Part shown: positions 42,810 to 51,126 of the stretch, one piece after another
Layout: each line of letters begins with the position of its first letter
How positions within the stretch are numbered: position 1 is the first letter of the stretch
From: Lactiplantibacillus daowaiensis
Lineage (GTDB): Bacteria; Bacillota; Bacilli; Lactobacillales; Lactobacillaceae
Reading direction: 5' to 3'
NCBI RefSeq assembly: GCF_005405085.1
Contig: NZ_BJDJ01000011.1
Span: 1-64,000 of the forward strand
DNA length: 64,000 nucleotides
Notes under the pieces: model-generated
What the model was told of the DNA's origin: nothing
The model's database searches: none
Seen by the model: the letters and a program-made list of their open reading frames with translations, nothing else
Made by a program: the position numbers and the translations under genes

Positions 42810-44414
42810 ATGATTTTAGTGGCTTTAGCTGCTATTATTTTACCGTTAGTTTTATTAGGTGGTCTGAATTTACCGGCGACCCGCGGGATGAGTATTAGTG
42901 CCGTTGTCGTGGTGATTTTAAGTTACTTTTTCTGGCACTTATCGCCCGCTGTGATCGGGGCTTCAGTGTTACAGTCGTTGCATAAGGCGTTACCAATTTT
43001 GTGGATTTTATTTGGCGCCCTATTAATGTTAAATAGTTTACGAGCGACTGGTGCAATTGATCGTATCAATCAAGGTTTTCAAGCTTTGTCAGCTGATATG
43101 CGGTTACAAGTGGTTTTAGTGGCTTTCCTATTTGGTGGTCTGATTGAAGGGGTCTCTGGCTTTGGGACACCGGCAATGGTGACGGCCCCGCTATTAATTG
43201 CGTTAGGATTCACCCCGATGGCGGCAGTCATTTTGGCACTAGTTGCGGATTCAACGCCAGCCGCGTTTGGCGCCGTTGGGACCCCGTTAACGGTTGGGTT
43301 AAGTAACGTCACGGAAAAAACGGATTTACTTAATTTGATTGGCCAACGGGTCACCCAGCTCGACTTGTTTGTTGGCGCCCTAATGCCGGCCTTATTGATC
43401 TTTATTTTGATTTGGAGCTTTGGCCCCAAAACGCGCCGTTGGCAACAGTGGTTGGCAGTTTTACCGTGGGCCCTGCTGATTGGGTTTGTGTATAGTATTA
43501 CGGCATTATTAACAGCGGCGTTGATCAGTTATGAATTTGTCTCGATTATTGCCCCTTTCATTACACTGATCGTGGCGATCGTGAGTTTACGTTATCACTG
43601 GTTGTTACCTAAATCAGTCCAAGCACAGCCGTGGCAGACCGAATCAGTGGCGGCGGCAACGCCTAAGGACCCGACGGCTACGACGCCCAAAATGTCCTTA
43701 TTAACGGCCTGGGCACCATATTTGATTGTGGTGGTCTTGTTATTAGCCACCCGAGTGTGGCAGCCATTAAAGACCTGGCTAACGACCTATGTGAACTTAT
43801 CATGGACCCAAATTATGGGTTTTAAAACGATCAGTTCAGATTGGGAATTCTTATACTCCCCCGGCACCCTTTTGACCGTTGCCGATTTAATTGGCCTCTT
43901 GATTCAAGCACGGTCATTAAAGCCGGCCTGGCCAACAGCTAAAAAAGTGGTTGGTTCCATGGGTAATACCGCGATTGCGTTAGTTGTAACGTTGATTTTA
44001 GTGCAAGTCTTTACCAACTCTGGTTTAAATAGTGGTAACTTACCAAGCATGCCGATGTACATTGCCAAATTTGTGGCGAAATACTTGGCGGGAATTTGGA
44101 TTATCATTGCCCCATTCTTAGGTGAATTAGGGTCGTTTGTGACTGGCAGCACGACTGTTTCAACCTTAACCTTTGGCCAGATCCAAGCCGATATTGCGGC
44201 GAACGCGCATTTGAGTGAATCGGTCGTCTTGGCAGCCCAATTGATTGGGGCGGCGGCTGGGAATATGATTTGTGTGCATAATATCGTTGCAGTAAGTTCA
44301 GTCGTCGGCCTGGATGGTCAGGAAGGCACGATCTTGCGCCAGACGATTTTACCTGCTTTAGCCTATGCCGCTTTGATTGGTGTGGCTGGTTTGGTACTCG
44401 CTAATTTAATCTAA
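42810..44414 (+). CDS. L-lactate permease family transporter
   Basis: 534 residues with about 13 hydrophobic spans, LctP/LldP family. Diagnostic stretches include IEGVSGFGTPAMVTAPLLIA, TPAAFGAVGTPLTVGL, and near the end LGELGSFVTGSTTVSTLTFG and AAAGNMICVHNIVAVSSVVG. AAAGGAGG is the ribosome site. It imports or exports L-lactate (or glycolate) with protons. Followed by a terminator. Confidence 0.93.
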   Translation: MILVALAAIILPLVLLGGLNLPATRGMSISAVVVVILSYFFWHLSPAVIGASVLQSLHKALPILWILFGALLMLNSLRATGAIDRINQGFQALSADMRLQVVLVAFLFGGLIEGVSGFGTPAMVTAPLLIALGFTPMAAVILALVADSTPAAFGAVGTPLTVGLSNVTEKTDLLNLIGQRVTQLDLFVGALMPALLIFILIWSFGPKTRRWQQWLAVLPWALLIGFVYSITALLTAALISYEFVSIIAPFITLIVAIVSLRYHWLLPKSVQAQPWQTESVAAATPKDPTATTPKMSLLTAWAPYLIVVVLLLATRVWQPLKTWLTTYVNLSWTQIMGFKTISSDWEFLYSPGTLLTVADLIGLLIQARSLKPAWPTAKKVVGSMGNTAIALVVTLILVQVFTNSGLNSGNLPSMPMYIAKFVAKYLAGIWIIIAPFLGELGSFVTGSTTVSTLTFGQIQADIAANAHLSESVVLAAQLIGAAAGNMICVHNIVAVSSVVGLDGQEGTILRQTILPALAYAALIGVAGLVLANLI

Positions 44415-44423
44415 TTAAGTTGT

Positions 44424-44469
44424 AAAGGCAGTCACTACCCCGAAGCTAGCGGTAGCGACTGCCTTTTTT
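44424..44469 (+). terminator. Terminator of the lactate permease gene
   Basis: AAAGGCAGTCACTACC against GGTAGCGACTGCCTTT with one mismatch; T run of six. Confidence 0.88.
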
Positions 44470-44572
44470 GTTAATTGGTGAATAGCCGAAACTAAGACCT
44501 GCAAAAAGCCCGTGAATCAGCTAAAATAGAAATAGCGTTAAGTCGAAACAATCAAGGATGGAAGGTGTCTCG

Positions 44573-44914
44573 ATGCAAGTCTTTTTAGTCCCCGATATTC
44601 GTTTAGCTGACCGGGTCGTTGGACCGACTGCTGATCAGGAAGCGAATCAAGCGTTATTTCGTCGCTATGCTAGTCGCTTGCAAGCACAACTAGGCATTGG
44701 GTTTCAAGTCTATGTTGACCAAAGCGAAGGCTATGACTTATTGAATGCGACTGAATACGATACGGATACATGTTGGGTCTTAGCCGATGCGGCTTATCAA
44801 GCGTTAACAACGGCGATACTGGCCCATCATCGAATTATTGCTTTACCGGATCAAGCGGTCGTTTTAAAAGACACGCAACCGGTTTTAGCCCAGTTAAAAC
44901 CACCGGTCAATTAA
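44573..44914 (+). CDS. Small protein of unknown function
   Basis: 113 residues from MQVFLVPDIRLADRVVG; GGAAGGTG precedes the ATG. Alternating strands and helices (YVDQSEGYDLLNATEYDTDT, then CWVLADAAYQALTTAILAHH) suggest a compact alpha/beta fold. No family is recognised. It has its own terminator shared with the amino acid permease. Confidence 0.65.
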   Translation: MQVFLVPDIRLADRVVGPTADQEANQALFRRYASRLQAQLGIGFQVYVDQSEGYDLLNATEYDTDTCWVLADAAYQALTTAILAHHRIIALPDQAVVLKDTQPVLAQLKPPVN

Positions 44915-44955
44915 AAAGCGTCTACCAAGTATATTTACTTGGCAGGCGCTTTTTA
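44913..44955. terminator. Bidirectional terminator
   Basis: AAAAAGCGTCTACCAAGTA against TACTTGGCAGGCGCTTTTT. Shared by the small gene (+) and the permease (-). Confidence 0.85.
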
Positions 44956-44966
44956 ACTTAGTGCGA

Positions 44967-46319
44967 TTAGTTAGTGGTCTCTTGATGACGACGCATCCCG
45001 CGTTCAATAAACAGTAACGCCATAAACCAAACCACTGACCCGATGACCGCCCAACGATTGACAGCGTCAAAACATAGGACAACGGTAACGGCAATAAAGA
45101 AGACCAAGGTGGCGATATTTGAAACTGGGAATAACGGTAACTTGAATGGGTTATTCCGGCTGTCAGTAGTCGTTTTATAGACGTAATGACAAACCAGTAA
45201 TGAACACCAGACGATAATAAAGTTCGTTGTGGCGACATTAGAAATCAACGTGAAGATCGTACTTGGAATCACGTAATTCAACACCACGATAACGAGTAAA
45301 ATCAATGATGAAAAGACTAACGATCGTGCGGGGACATTGTAGCGATTGACCTTCCCCATCCATTTAGGGGCATTTTGACCATGCGCCAACGTAAACAAAG
45401 TTCGACTCGTACTAAAGATGGCACTATTACAAGCTGACAAGGCCGCAGTCAAGACAACGAAGTTGATGATACTAGCGGCGGCTTTAATCCCAATGTCACT
45501 AAAGACTTGGACGAATGGTGATTGATTAGTCGCAATTTGGTCCCATGGGTAGATCGACATGATCACAAACAGCGCGCCAACGTAGAAGAATGAAATTCGA
45601 ATCGGTAAGCTGTTAATGGCACGTGGCAATTCGGTTTCGGGGTTTTCAGCTTCACCAGCTGTGATGCCGACCATTTCAATCCCCGTAAAAGCAAAAATGA
45701 CGAGTGAAAACGAGGTCAAAAACCCACCCATCCCCTTAGGGAAGAAGCCGCCGTGACTGAATAGATTAGTCATCGTCACCGTATGGCCACCGACATGCGC
45801 CGAAGAACCAATTAAAATGGCCCCAGTCACAATCAAAGCGATAATGGCCACGACTTTGATCATCGAGAACCAGTACTCTAGTTCACCAAAGGCACTGACG
45901 GATAACAGATTAAACACCAACAAAATCAAAATGATAATTAACGGTGTCACCCACTGTGGAATCCAAGGGAACCAGTAACGGATATAAATCCCGCTGGCCG
46001 TCAAATCGGCCATGGCTAAACTGATCCAGCAAAGCCAATAAGTCCATCCGATGGCGAATTCGAATTTTTTACCTAAATATAAATTAATAAATTCGAGGAA
46101 CGAATGTAATTTTGTATTTGATAATAACAATTCTCCGAGTGCCCGCATCATGAGGTAACAAAAAAAGCCCCCAATGGCATAGGCTAATAAAATTGATGGT
46201 CCGGCTTGTTTAATGGCCGAACCAGAACCGAGAAATAAGCCCGTACCAATTGCCCCACCTAACGCAATCATTTGCACGTGGCGGCGTTTTAGCTTTCGAG
46301 CGAGCTGTTGATTTTCCAT
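44967..46319 (-). CDS. Amino acid permease (APC superfamily, AAT family)
   Basis: 450 residues, twelve helices. RRHVQMIALGGAIGTGLFLG is the family N-terminal signature of proton-coupled transporters such as CycA, GabP and AnsP; GIEMVGITAGEAENPE and FSSLILLVIVVLNY follow. The substrate among D-serine/D-alanine/glycine, GABA, histidine or others cannot be told from sequence. Divergent from the DUF368 gene, with a 23-base palindrome between. Confidence 0.9.
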   Translation of the reverse strand: MENQQLARKLKRRHVQMIALGGAIGTGLFLGSGSAIKQAGPSILLAYAIGGFFCYLMMRALGELLLSNTKLHSFLEFINLYLGKKFEFAIGWTYWLCWISLAMADLTASGIYIRYWFPWIPQWVTPLIIILILLVFNLLSVSAFGELEYWFSMIKVVAIIALIVTGAILIGSSAHVGGHTVTMTNLFSHGGFFPKGMGGFLTSFSLVIFAFTGIEMVGITAGEAENPETELPRAINSLPIRISFFYVGALFVIMSIYPWDQIATNQSPFVQVFSDIGIKAAASIINFVVLTAALSACNSAIFSTSRTLFTLAHGQNAPKWMGKVNRYNVPARSLVFSSLILLVIVVLNYVIPSTIFTLISNVATTNFIIVWCSLLVCHYVYKTTTDSRNNPFKLPLFPVSNIATLVFFIAVTVVLCFDAVNRWAVIGSVVWFMALLFIERGMRRHQETTN

Positions 46320-46409
46320 ATAGCCTCAACTTTCCTTTTACTAATCATTTTCATAAATTTACATGTATTTTCATATTAGTCCATTTTATGCTAAAACACT
46401 GACTGGAGC

Positions 46410-46432
46410 AAATAAATTCACTGAATTTATTT
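46410..46432. promoter_or_regulatory. 23-base perfect palindrome between permease and DUF368 genes
   Basis: Ten-base arms AAATAAATTC and GAATTTATTT around ACT. It lies 90 bases from the permease start and 114 from the DUF368 start. Likely an operator for one or both promoters. Confidence 0.5.
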
Positions 46433-46546
46433 AAATGGGTCAACGAATCCGTGATAAACTTAAGAAAAATTTTGATTGCAGTGCGGGAAAGAGTTTGCTA
46501 TCTTTAGGCTAGTTTGACCGTTAGCCACAAAAAAGGAGTTTATTTT

Positions 46547-47401
46547 ATGACTAAGCAAAACGATCATTGGTTCAATCGCTTTATTAAAGGCGTCATCATT
46601 GCCCTCGGCTTTATTTTACCGGGTGTTTCTGGTGGTGTCTTGGCGGCAATTCTTGGGATCTACGAACGGTTATTGGGCTTTATGGCCCATTTCCGGCAAC
46701 GTTTTAAACAAGATTTTTGGTACTTTGTCCCAGTTGGCATTGGTGGCATCGTTGGGATCGCACTACTGTCAGCCCCGTTGGAATATTTATTAGCACATGC
46801 GCAAGTTATCGTGCTCTGGGGGTTTGCCGGTGCGATTATCGGTACTTTGCCATCATTGATGCAAACGGCGAATGCCCGTGGGCCGCGTGATGGTATCGAT
46901 TATCTATGGTTTTTCGGGACGCTACTGATTAGTAGTGGCTTGTTATACTTTATGAGTGACCTATTTGGCACCTTGCCAGCTAATTTTGGTGGCTTTGTCA
47001 TTGCTGGGGTCCTAATTGCCTTAGGTGTCTTAGTGCCCGGGTTGAGTCCATCAAACTTGCTGTTAATTTTGGGCTTGTTTACACCGATGCTAACTGGTTT
47101 TAAGCGGCTGGATATCTTAGGCGTCTATTTACCAATTGCCATTGGTGGTGTTTTAGCGATGGCCTTGTTTTCCAAGGTGATGGATCATTTATTGCAACAC
47201 TTCCATTCACGGGTTTATCATTTTATTTTAGGGATCGTAGTCGCGAGCACGATCTTGATCCTCGTACCTAACTCACATGCAGCTGAAAGTATCTCTTATG
47301 CCGGTGTGACGCCATTAACTTGGCTCTGGAGCGCGTTAGCTTGTTTGGCCGGGATTGCCCTTGGATATTGGATGAGTCGCTTAGAAGCCAAGTATAAGTA
47401 A
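46547..47401 (+). CDS. DUF368 family membrane protein
   Basis: 284 residues, about eight helices. FIKGVIIALGFILPGVSGGV and the second PGLSPSNLLLILG are the repeated PG(V/L)S motifs of the family. Relatives have been linked to polyprenyl-phosphate (undecaprenyl phosphate) recycling in Gram-positives. AAAGGAG is eight bases before this ATG; an upstream in-frame TTG has none. Confidence 0.88.
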   Translation: MTKQNDHWFNRFIKGVIIALGFILPGVSGGVLAAILGIYERLLGFMAHFRQRFKQDFWYFVPVGIGGIVGIALLSAPLEYLLAHAQVIVLWGFAGAIIGTLPSLMQTANARGPRDGIDYLWFFGTLLISSGLLYFMSDLFGTLPANFGGFVIAGVLIALGVLVPGLSPSNLLLILGLFTPMLTGFKRLDILGVYLPIAIGGVLAMALFSKVMDHLLQHFHSRVYHFILGIVVASTILILVPNSHAAESISYAGVTPLTWLWSALACLAGIALGYWMSRLEAKYK

Positions 47402-47402
47402 C

Positions 47403-48143
47403 TCAATGTGGTGGCCGGGTTGCTTGCAGTCGTCGCAGTTCATTGACTTGGGCTTGAATCTCACCCAACATTTGGGTCTGCATTTTTTGAATCGCTAACA
47501 TATTAGGTTCGTCTTGTTGAATCAAATGGTCGACCTTGGTATGAAGCACCCGAATCTCTTCTTCAGATTTTGAATTGACGCGAAAATCATTGACCGCTTG
47601 CAGCCGATCATATTCAGCGGCCCGATTTTGGCTCATCATGATGAGCGGTGCTTGAATCGCCGCGACCATACTTAAGAATAAATTCAGTAAAATAAATGGA
47701 TATGGGTCAAAGTGCATCCCAAATAAGTGTAAAATGTTAATCAGCATCCATAACAACATGATGCCGACAAATAAAATAATAAAGGTCCAACTACCGCCAA
47801 AACGGGCAACGGCATCGGCGATGCGTTGCCCCCAAGTTAAGGAATTTTCTAACTGACGGTTGACATCAACCACCTGATACGTATTTTTAGCTAAAATATG
47901 GGTCAATCGGTGGTTGATTTTTTTATTCTCTTCATAATCTTTAGCGATCATTTGGTCCATCTTGGCCATGCGATAAGCCACTAAATGTTCACTACAAATA
48001 AACGTTCGACCACTGGCGTGTGGAAAGTCGGCTTGAATCGCGGTTTGTAACTCTTGATCAAGTTCACTCAGTGTCATGCCGTCAACAATGTCATAATGTT
48101 GATGATCAACGACGCATGCGGCTAAGGTATGTCGTCTGCTCAT
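47403..48143 (-). CDS. DUF1003 family membrane protein
   Basis: 246 residues from MSRRHTLAACVVD. The DUF1003 core is WGQRIADAVARFGGSWTFII, then FDPYPFILLNLFLSMVAAIQ and PLIMMSQNRAAEYDRL: two membrane helices with a DPYPF motif. A zinc-binding-like Cys/His N-terminal part precedes it, and a coiled coil follows. GGGGG eight bases upstream picks this start. Function unknown. It converges with the DUF368 gene. Confidence 0.85.
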   Translation of the reverse strand: MSRRHTLAACVVDHQHYDIVDGMTLSELDQELQTAIQADFPHASGRTFICSEHLVAYRMAKMDQMIAKDYEENKKINHRLTHILAKNTYQVVDVNRQLENSLTWGQRIADAVARFGGSWTFIILFVGIMLLWMLINILHLFGMHFDPYPFILLNLFLSMVAAIQAPLIMMSQNRAAEYDRLQAVNDFRVNSKSEEEIRVLHTKVDHLIQQDEPNMLAIQKMQTQMLGEIQAQVNELRRLQATRPPH

Positions 48144-48228
48144 AAAAATCGCCCCCATGAAGTCAGTATAGCGACTCGTTTGCAAAAATGCGCCGGTTTG
48201 CGCTGGCTTAAATGGGCAATTGAACAAA

Positions 48229-48268
48229 CTAAAAGCGTTCAGCCCATCAACGGACTGAACGCTTTTAG
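48229..48268 (-). terminator. Terminator of the DUF960 gene
   Basis: CTAAAAGCGTTCAG/CTGAACGCTTTTAG stem with an inner CC/GG pair. Confidence 0.75.
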
Positions 48269-48275
48269 TTGCGGC

Positions 48276-48584
48276 TTAAGCTTGTAATTCATCGACTAAC
48301 ATCATCGTTTGATTTTGACCATCATCTAAAACGGCGACCGTTTCCGGGAAACTGCGGTCGTAATCAGCTGGTAAGTCAAACTCAAAAATTGAGTCATTTT
48401 TGGCATCAAAGACAACCGTAACGGTCCCTTGTCGGTCAATTAAAGCAAATTGTAAGACTTGTGCTAATGGGACGACACCTTGCAAGTCGTCGTCAATAAT
48501 GGCCCAAATACTGTCAATGACGGCACTCGGCAACTTGGCAACTAGCCCAAACGTTGCGTACCGGTCTGCATTTTGATCAAACAT
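48276..48584 (-). CDS. DUF960 family protein
   Basis: 102 residues from MFDQNADRYATFG. The family pattern is clear: RYATFGLVAKLP, IDSIWAIIDDDLQGVVPL, then DLPADYDRSFPETVAVLDDG. These are small cytosolic proteins of unknown function found in lactobacilli and streptococci. GAGGTG stands before the ATG. The next gene upstream, 28 bases away, is in the same direction, so likely an operon. Confidence 0.8.
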   Translation of the reverse strand: MFDQNADRYATFGLVAKLPSAVIDSIWAIIDDDLQGVVPLAQVLQFALIDRQGTVTVVFDAKNDSIFEFDLPADYDRSFPETVAVLDDGQNQTMMLVDELQA

Positions 48585-48612
48585 CGCAACCACCTCGCTT
48601 TAAAAAATCAGA

Positions 48613-48945
48613 TTAATTATCACGGACGATTTCAGCGACTGCTTGTTCGATCCGCATAAATAAGCTTTGAGCATCTTGTCGAAAATCGGCTTCTAAACTA
48701 GCACTAACTGGTTTAATCGTGCCAACGACTAGTCCAGTTGTCCCGTATAAGTCGATGCCATCATGCGCGGTGTTCCATTTTACAGTCCAATAGCTGCCTT
48801 CTAAGGCTTCATCAGTATAGTATTGAACGCCCGCTAAGACGGCATCGTTAATGACGCTACTTTCATCGGCAGTCATGCCACTATCCAGTTCCCACTTTAA
48901 CTTTTGATTAACTTCTAACATATCACCGGGAATTAAGTTTTGCAC
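48613..48945 (-). CDS. Small cytosolic protein of unknown function
   Basis: 110 residues, acidic. I place the start at GTG (VQNLIPGDML) eight bases after GGAGG; the GTG 15 bases upstream is part of that site. GTTGLVVGTIKPVSASLEAD and FMRIEQAVAEIVRDN suggest an alpha/beta fold. No family recognised. Probably co-transcribed with the DUF960 gene. Confidence 0.65.
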   Translation of the reverse strand: MQNLIPGDMLEVNQKLKWELDSGMTADESSVINDAVLAGVQYYTDEALEGSYWTVKWNTAHDGIDLYGTTGLVVGTIKPVSASLEADFRQDAQSLFMRIEQAVAEIVRDN

Positions 48946-49041
48946 GGTGCATTCCTCCACTCTGATTCTTTTGTTAACTAATTATACTAGTTCTTAATGA
49001 TTATCATAACATATTGACCGATAGCCACTAAATTTTTGCCC

Positions 49042-49078
49042 AAAAATCCCGTTAAACCAGCATGGCCTAACGGGATTA
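49042..49078 (-). terminator. Terminator of the DUF4931 gene
   Basis: ATCCCGTTA/TAACGGGAT stem, T run on the minus strand. Confidence 0.75.
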
Positions 49079-49087
49079 TCAAGGTAA

Positions 49088-49849
49088 TTAAAATTTCTGC
49101 CGGACTTCCGCGGCGATTTCACGCATCCGTTCAGGCGTGTCGACTTGCGACAAGCGATAACCGATGTAATATGGCGATACATTAAACAATGGATTCACTT
49201 TGCAAACAACTTGATCACCTAAAGGATAAAAGAACAAGTTGTAACTATCACAACGCCCCTGGAAGTAGTCGTTTAAGGTGTATTGCACGACTTTTTGGAC
49301 CGCATCTGCAAGTTGATCGTGGTCTTCCCAAGTCGTCGTAATGTTAAATTCCACAAATCCCATCACAGGTTGGTCAGACGCGGTCACTTTAAGACTGCCG
49401 TTCGTGATGATTGGATAGCCGGATAAGTTAGCTGGGGTGATATTGGCATAGCCATCGATATCATCTAAGCCGACGATTTGCATGTGCGGATGCCGTAAAC
49501 TCCCACCAGAGTGTGGGCCAAAGTTTTTGTATAGCAACGTCGAGGCAAAGCGGCCACTGGCGATCGTTGCTTGCCAATGCTTTAAGGCAAAAGCAAAAAC
49601 AGCCCGGTTTTGCGCTTGACTGTAAGTGGCAATGTCACCATCATGATCGGCGGTTTCAATAATGATCGTTTGCCAAGTTGCTTGTAAAGTTGGAAATTTG
49701 TTCATCAACCAAATACGGTCGTCATCTTGGGCAAAGATATCAGTTAAAGTGCTTGGATCACAAAATGGGCAATTATTATGCGGGTGCCGGATGTTTTCTG
49801 GCTTACCTTTTGCGATATTCGTATCAAAGATTAATGGATGTGCTTGCAC
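49088..49849 (-). CDS. DUF4931 protein, HIT/GalT-like fold
   Basis: 253 residues from the GTG at 49849 (eight bases after AAGGAGG). NCPFCDPS with a Cys pair, LMNKFPTL and SGGSLRHPHMQIVG resemble the metal site and HPHxQ active-site region of galactose-1-phosphate uridylyltransferase-like HIT proteins. The His-Pro-His element would carry the nucleotidyl intermediate. The substrate is unknown. Expressed alone; the longer frame upstream runs through a terminator and is not credible. Confidence 0.82.
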   Translation of the reverse strand: MQAHPLIFDTNIAKGKPENIRHPHNNCPFCDPSTLTDIFAQDDDRIWLMNKFPTLQATWQTIIIETADHDGDIATYSQAQNRAVFAFALKHWQATIASGRFASTLLYKNFGPHSGGSLRHPHMQIVGLDDIDGYANITPANLSGYPIITNGSLKVTASDQPVMGFVEFNITTTWEDHDQLADAVQKVVQYTLNDYFQGRCDSYNLFFYPLGDQVVCKVNPLFNVSPYYIGYRLSQVDTPERMREIAAEVRQKF

Positions 49850-49874
49850 GCCATATTCCTCCTTAAAAACAGTA

Positions 49875-49907
49875 AGAAACGGTTTGTCAGGCTGACAAAC
49901 CGTTTCT
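49875..49907 (-). terminator. Hairpin after the HicB-like gene
   Basis: A perfect 15-bp stem AGAAACGGTTTGTCA with a 3-base loop; the T tail on the minus strand is interrupted. Confidence 0.65.
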
Positions 49908-49923
49908 CTGACGGACTTAAGAT

Positions 49924-50220
49924 TTAATTTGTTGGTGCCGGCGATGTGGACCCCGGACCAAATTTGGCATCGGCCATGGTGATCCAAACGACGAACTCAG
50001 TCGTGGCTAATTTCCAGAACCGGGGATCTGAAGCTCGCGGTGGTTCTTGGTCAAATAACGCCACGGCTAAAGCGTTGGCCGCATTAACGGCGGCTGCTTG
50101 GACACTATTACCAAAAGTCTGGGCGGCGGGGACATCTGGGAAACGCACGCCCCAGTATGTGCCTTCATCCCGAAAAATTGCCGGATATTTTACTTCGATG
50201 TTCCGATTCAATCCCACCAC
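49924..50220 (-). CDS. HicB-like antitoxin-fold protein, no adjacent HicA
   Basis: 98 residues. NIEVKYPAIFRDEGTYWGVR then FPDVPAAQTFGNSVQAAAVN and ALAVALFDQEPP follow the HicB partial RNase-H fold pattern. The C-terminal DNA-binding segment is atypical, ending in a Pro/Ser tail. No HicA toxin is next to it, so it may be an orphan. The start is ambiguous: GTG GTG at 50220, or a TTG nine bases later that is eight bases from GGAG. Confidence 0.7.
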   Translation of the reverse strand: MVGLNRNIEVKYPAIFRDEGTYWGVRFPDVPAAQTFGNSVQAAAVNAANALAVALFDQEPPRASDPRFWKLATTEFVVWITMADAKFGPGSTSPAPTN

Positions 50221-50303
50221 TCCGATTCTAAAGCTTTACCTCTAGCATACCGAGGTTCGTCAAAAAAGAACAGGCTGAATTAAATTCTTAAGTTTTTCGT
50301 AAG

Positions 50304-51059
50304 TTATTCAGTGGTGACTTTATAGTATGTGCCGTTCTTATCGCCATTCGTCACGGTATAATTCCCGCTATGGGTTTCACCGTACTTAATTGCCGAAGAC
50401 TTTGAACTAAACGTCTTCGTTGAAGAATCGGTCGACGTACTGCTGGTACTATTAGCACTACTGCTGCTAGTTGTTGACGAGCTTGCCTTGCTAGTACTCG
50501 TGGCACTGCTTGAACTAGCTGGTGTCGACGTACTATGTTGGCTGCTGCCCGTTGTAGTGGTCGTCGTATGATGTGTTGTCGAAGACGAACTAGCTGGTTG
50601 CGTTTGCGTCGTGGTTTGTGAATTAGTGTCATCAGTCGTCGTGGTGTTATCAGCAGTTGTAGTTGCTGAATCATCACTGTCAGTTGAATCACTCGAGTCA
50701 TCGCTAGTGTCACTATCGCTATCACTGCTAGATTTTGACTTCTTCTTAGACGATGATGATGACGCCTTCTTTTTATGACTACTACTGCTGGAACTAGATG
50801 ATGAACTGGCCGTCGTTTTGACAAGGTCTTCACTGGTTGACGCTTTTACGAAATAAACGATGGTCCCGCCTAGTGCAATCACGATTAGCGCTAATAACCA
50901 CAATGAAAAGTGCCGTTTTTTCTTCGGTCCTTTAGGTCCTTGTGGCTTTTGCGGCCCTTTCGGTGGCTTAGGCGTTTTAGGTTGCGACCGTTTGCGGCTG
51001 GACGATACTTCGCGCGCTTTTAAACGTGACATCCGCGTCGGCTGCTGTTGTTCAGGCAT
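50304..51059 (-). CDS. Membrane-anchored Ser-rich surface protein
   Basis: 251 residues. A basic Pro/Lys-rich cytosolic head (KTPKPPKGPQ and GPKKKRHF) precedes one helix at about 52-72, with no cleavage site. Outside, residues about 80-215 are almost only Ser, Thr, Asp and Lys. A C-terminal module of about 35 residues (SSAIKYGETHSGNYTVTNGD) ends the protein. The Ser/Thr tract is a candidate for glycosylation. AAAGGAAG lies 11 bases from the ATG. Function unknown. Confidence 0.7.
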   Translation of the reverse strand: MPEQQQPTRMSRLKAREVSSSRKRSQPKTPKPPKGPQKPQGPKGPKKKRHFSLWLLALIVIALGGTIVYFVKASTSEDLVKTTASSSSSSSSSSHKKKASSSSSKKKSKSSSDSDSDTSDDSSDSTDSDDSATTTADNTTTTDDTNSQTTTQTQPASSSSTTHHTTTTTTGSSQHSTSTPASSSSATSTSKASSSTTSSSSANSTSSTSTDSSTKTFSSKSSAIKYGETHSGNYTVTNGDKNGTYYKVTTE

Positions 51060-51126
51060 TAACTATCGCACTTCCTTTCTTGCTTCCGCCAGTTTACCAT
51101 ATTTTCCGGCACTTGTCGTTAGTTCC

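Noticed and set aside
50351-50833. Long Arg/Val-rich open frame overlapping the Ser-rich gene
   Set aside because: Same strand, shifted frame of Ser/Thr repeats; no ribosome site and biased composition.
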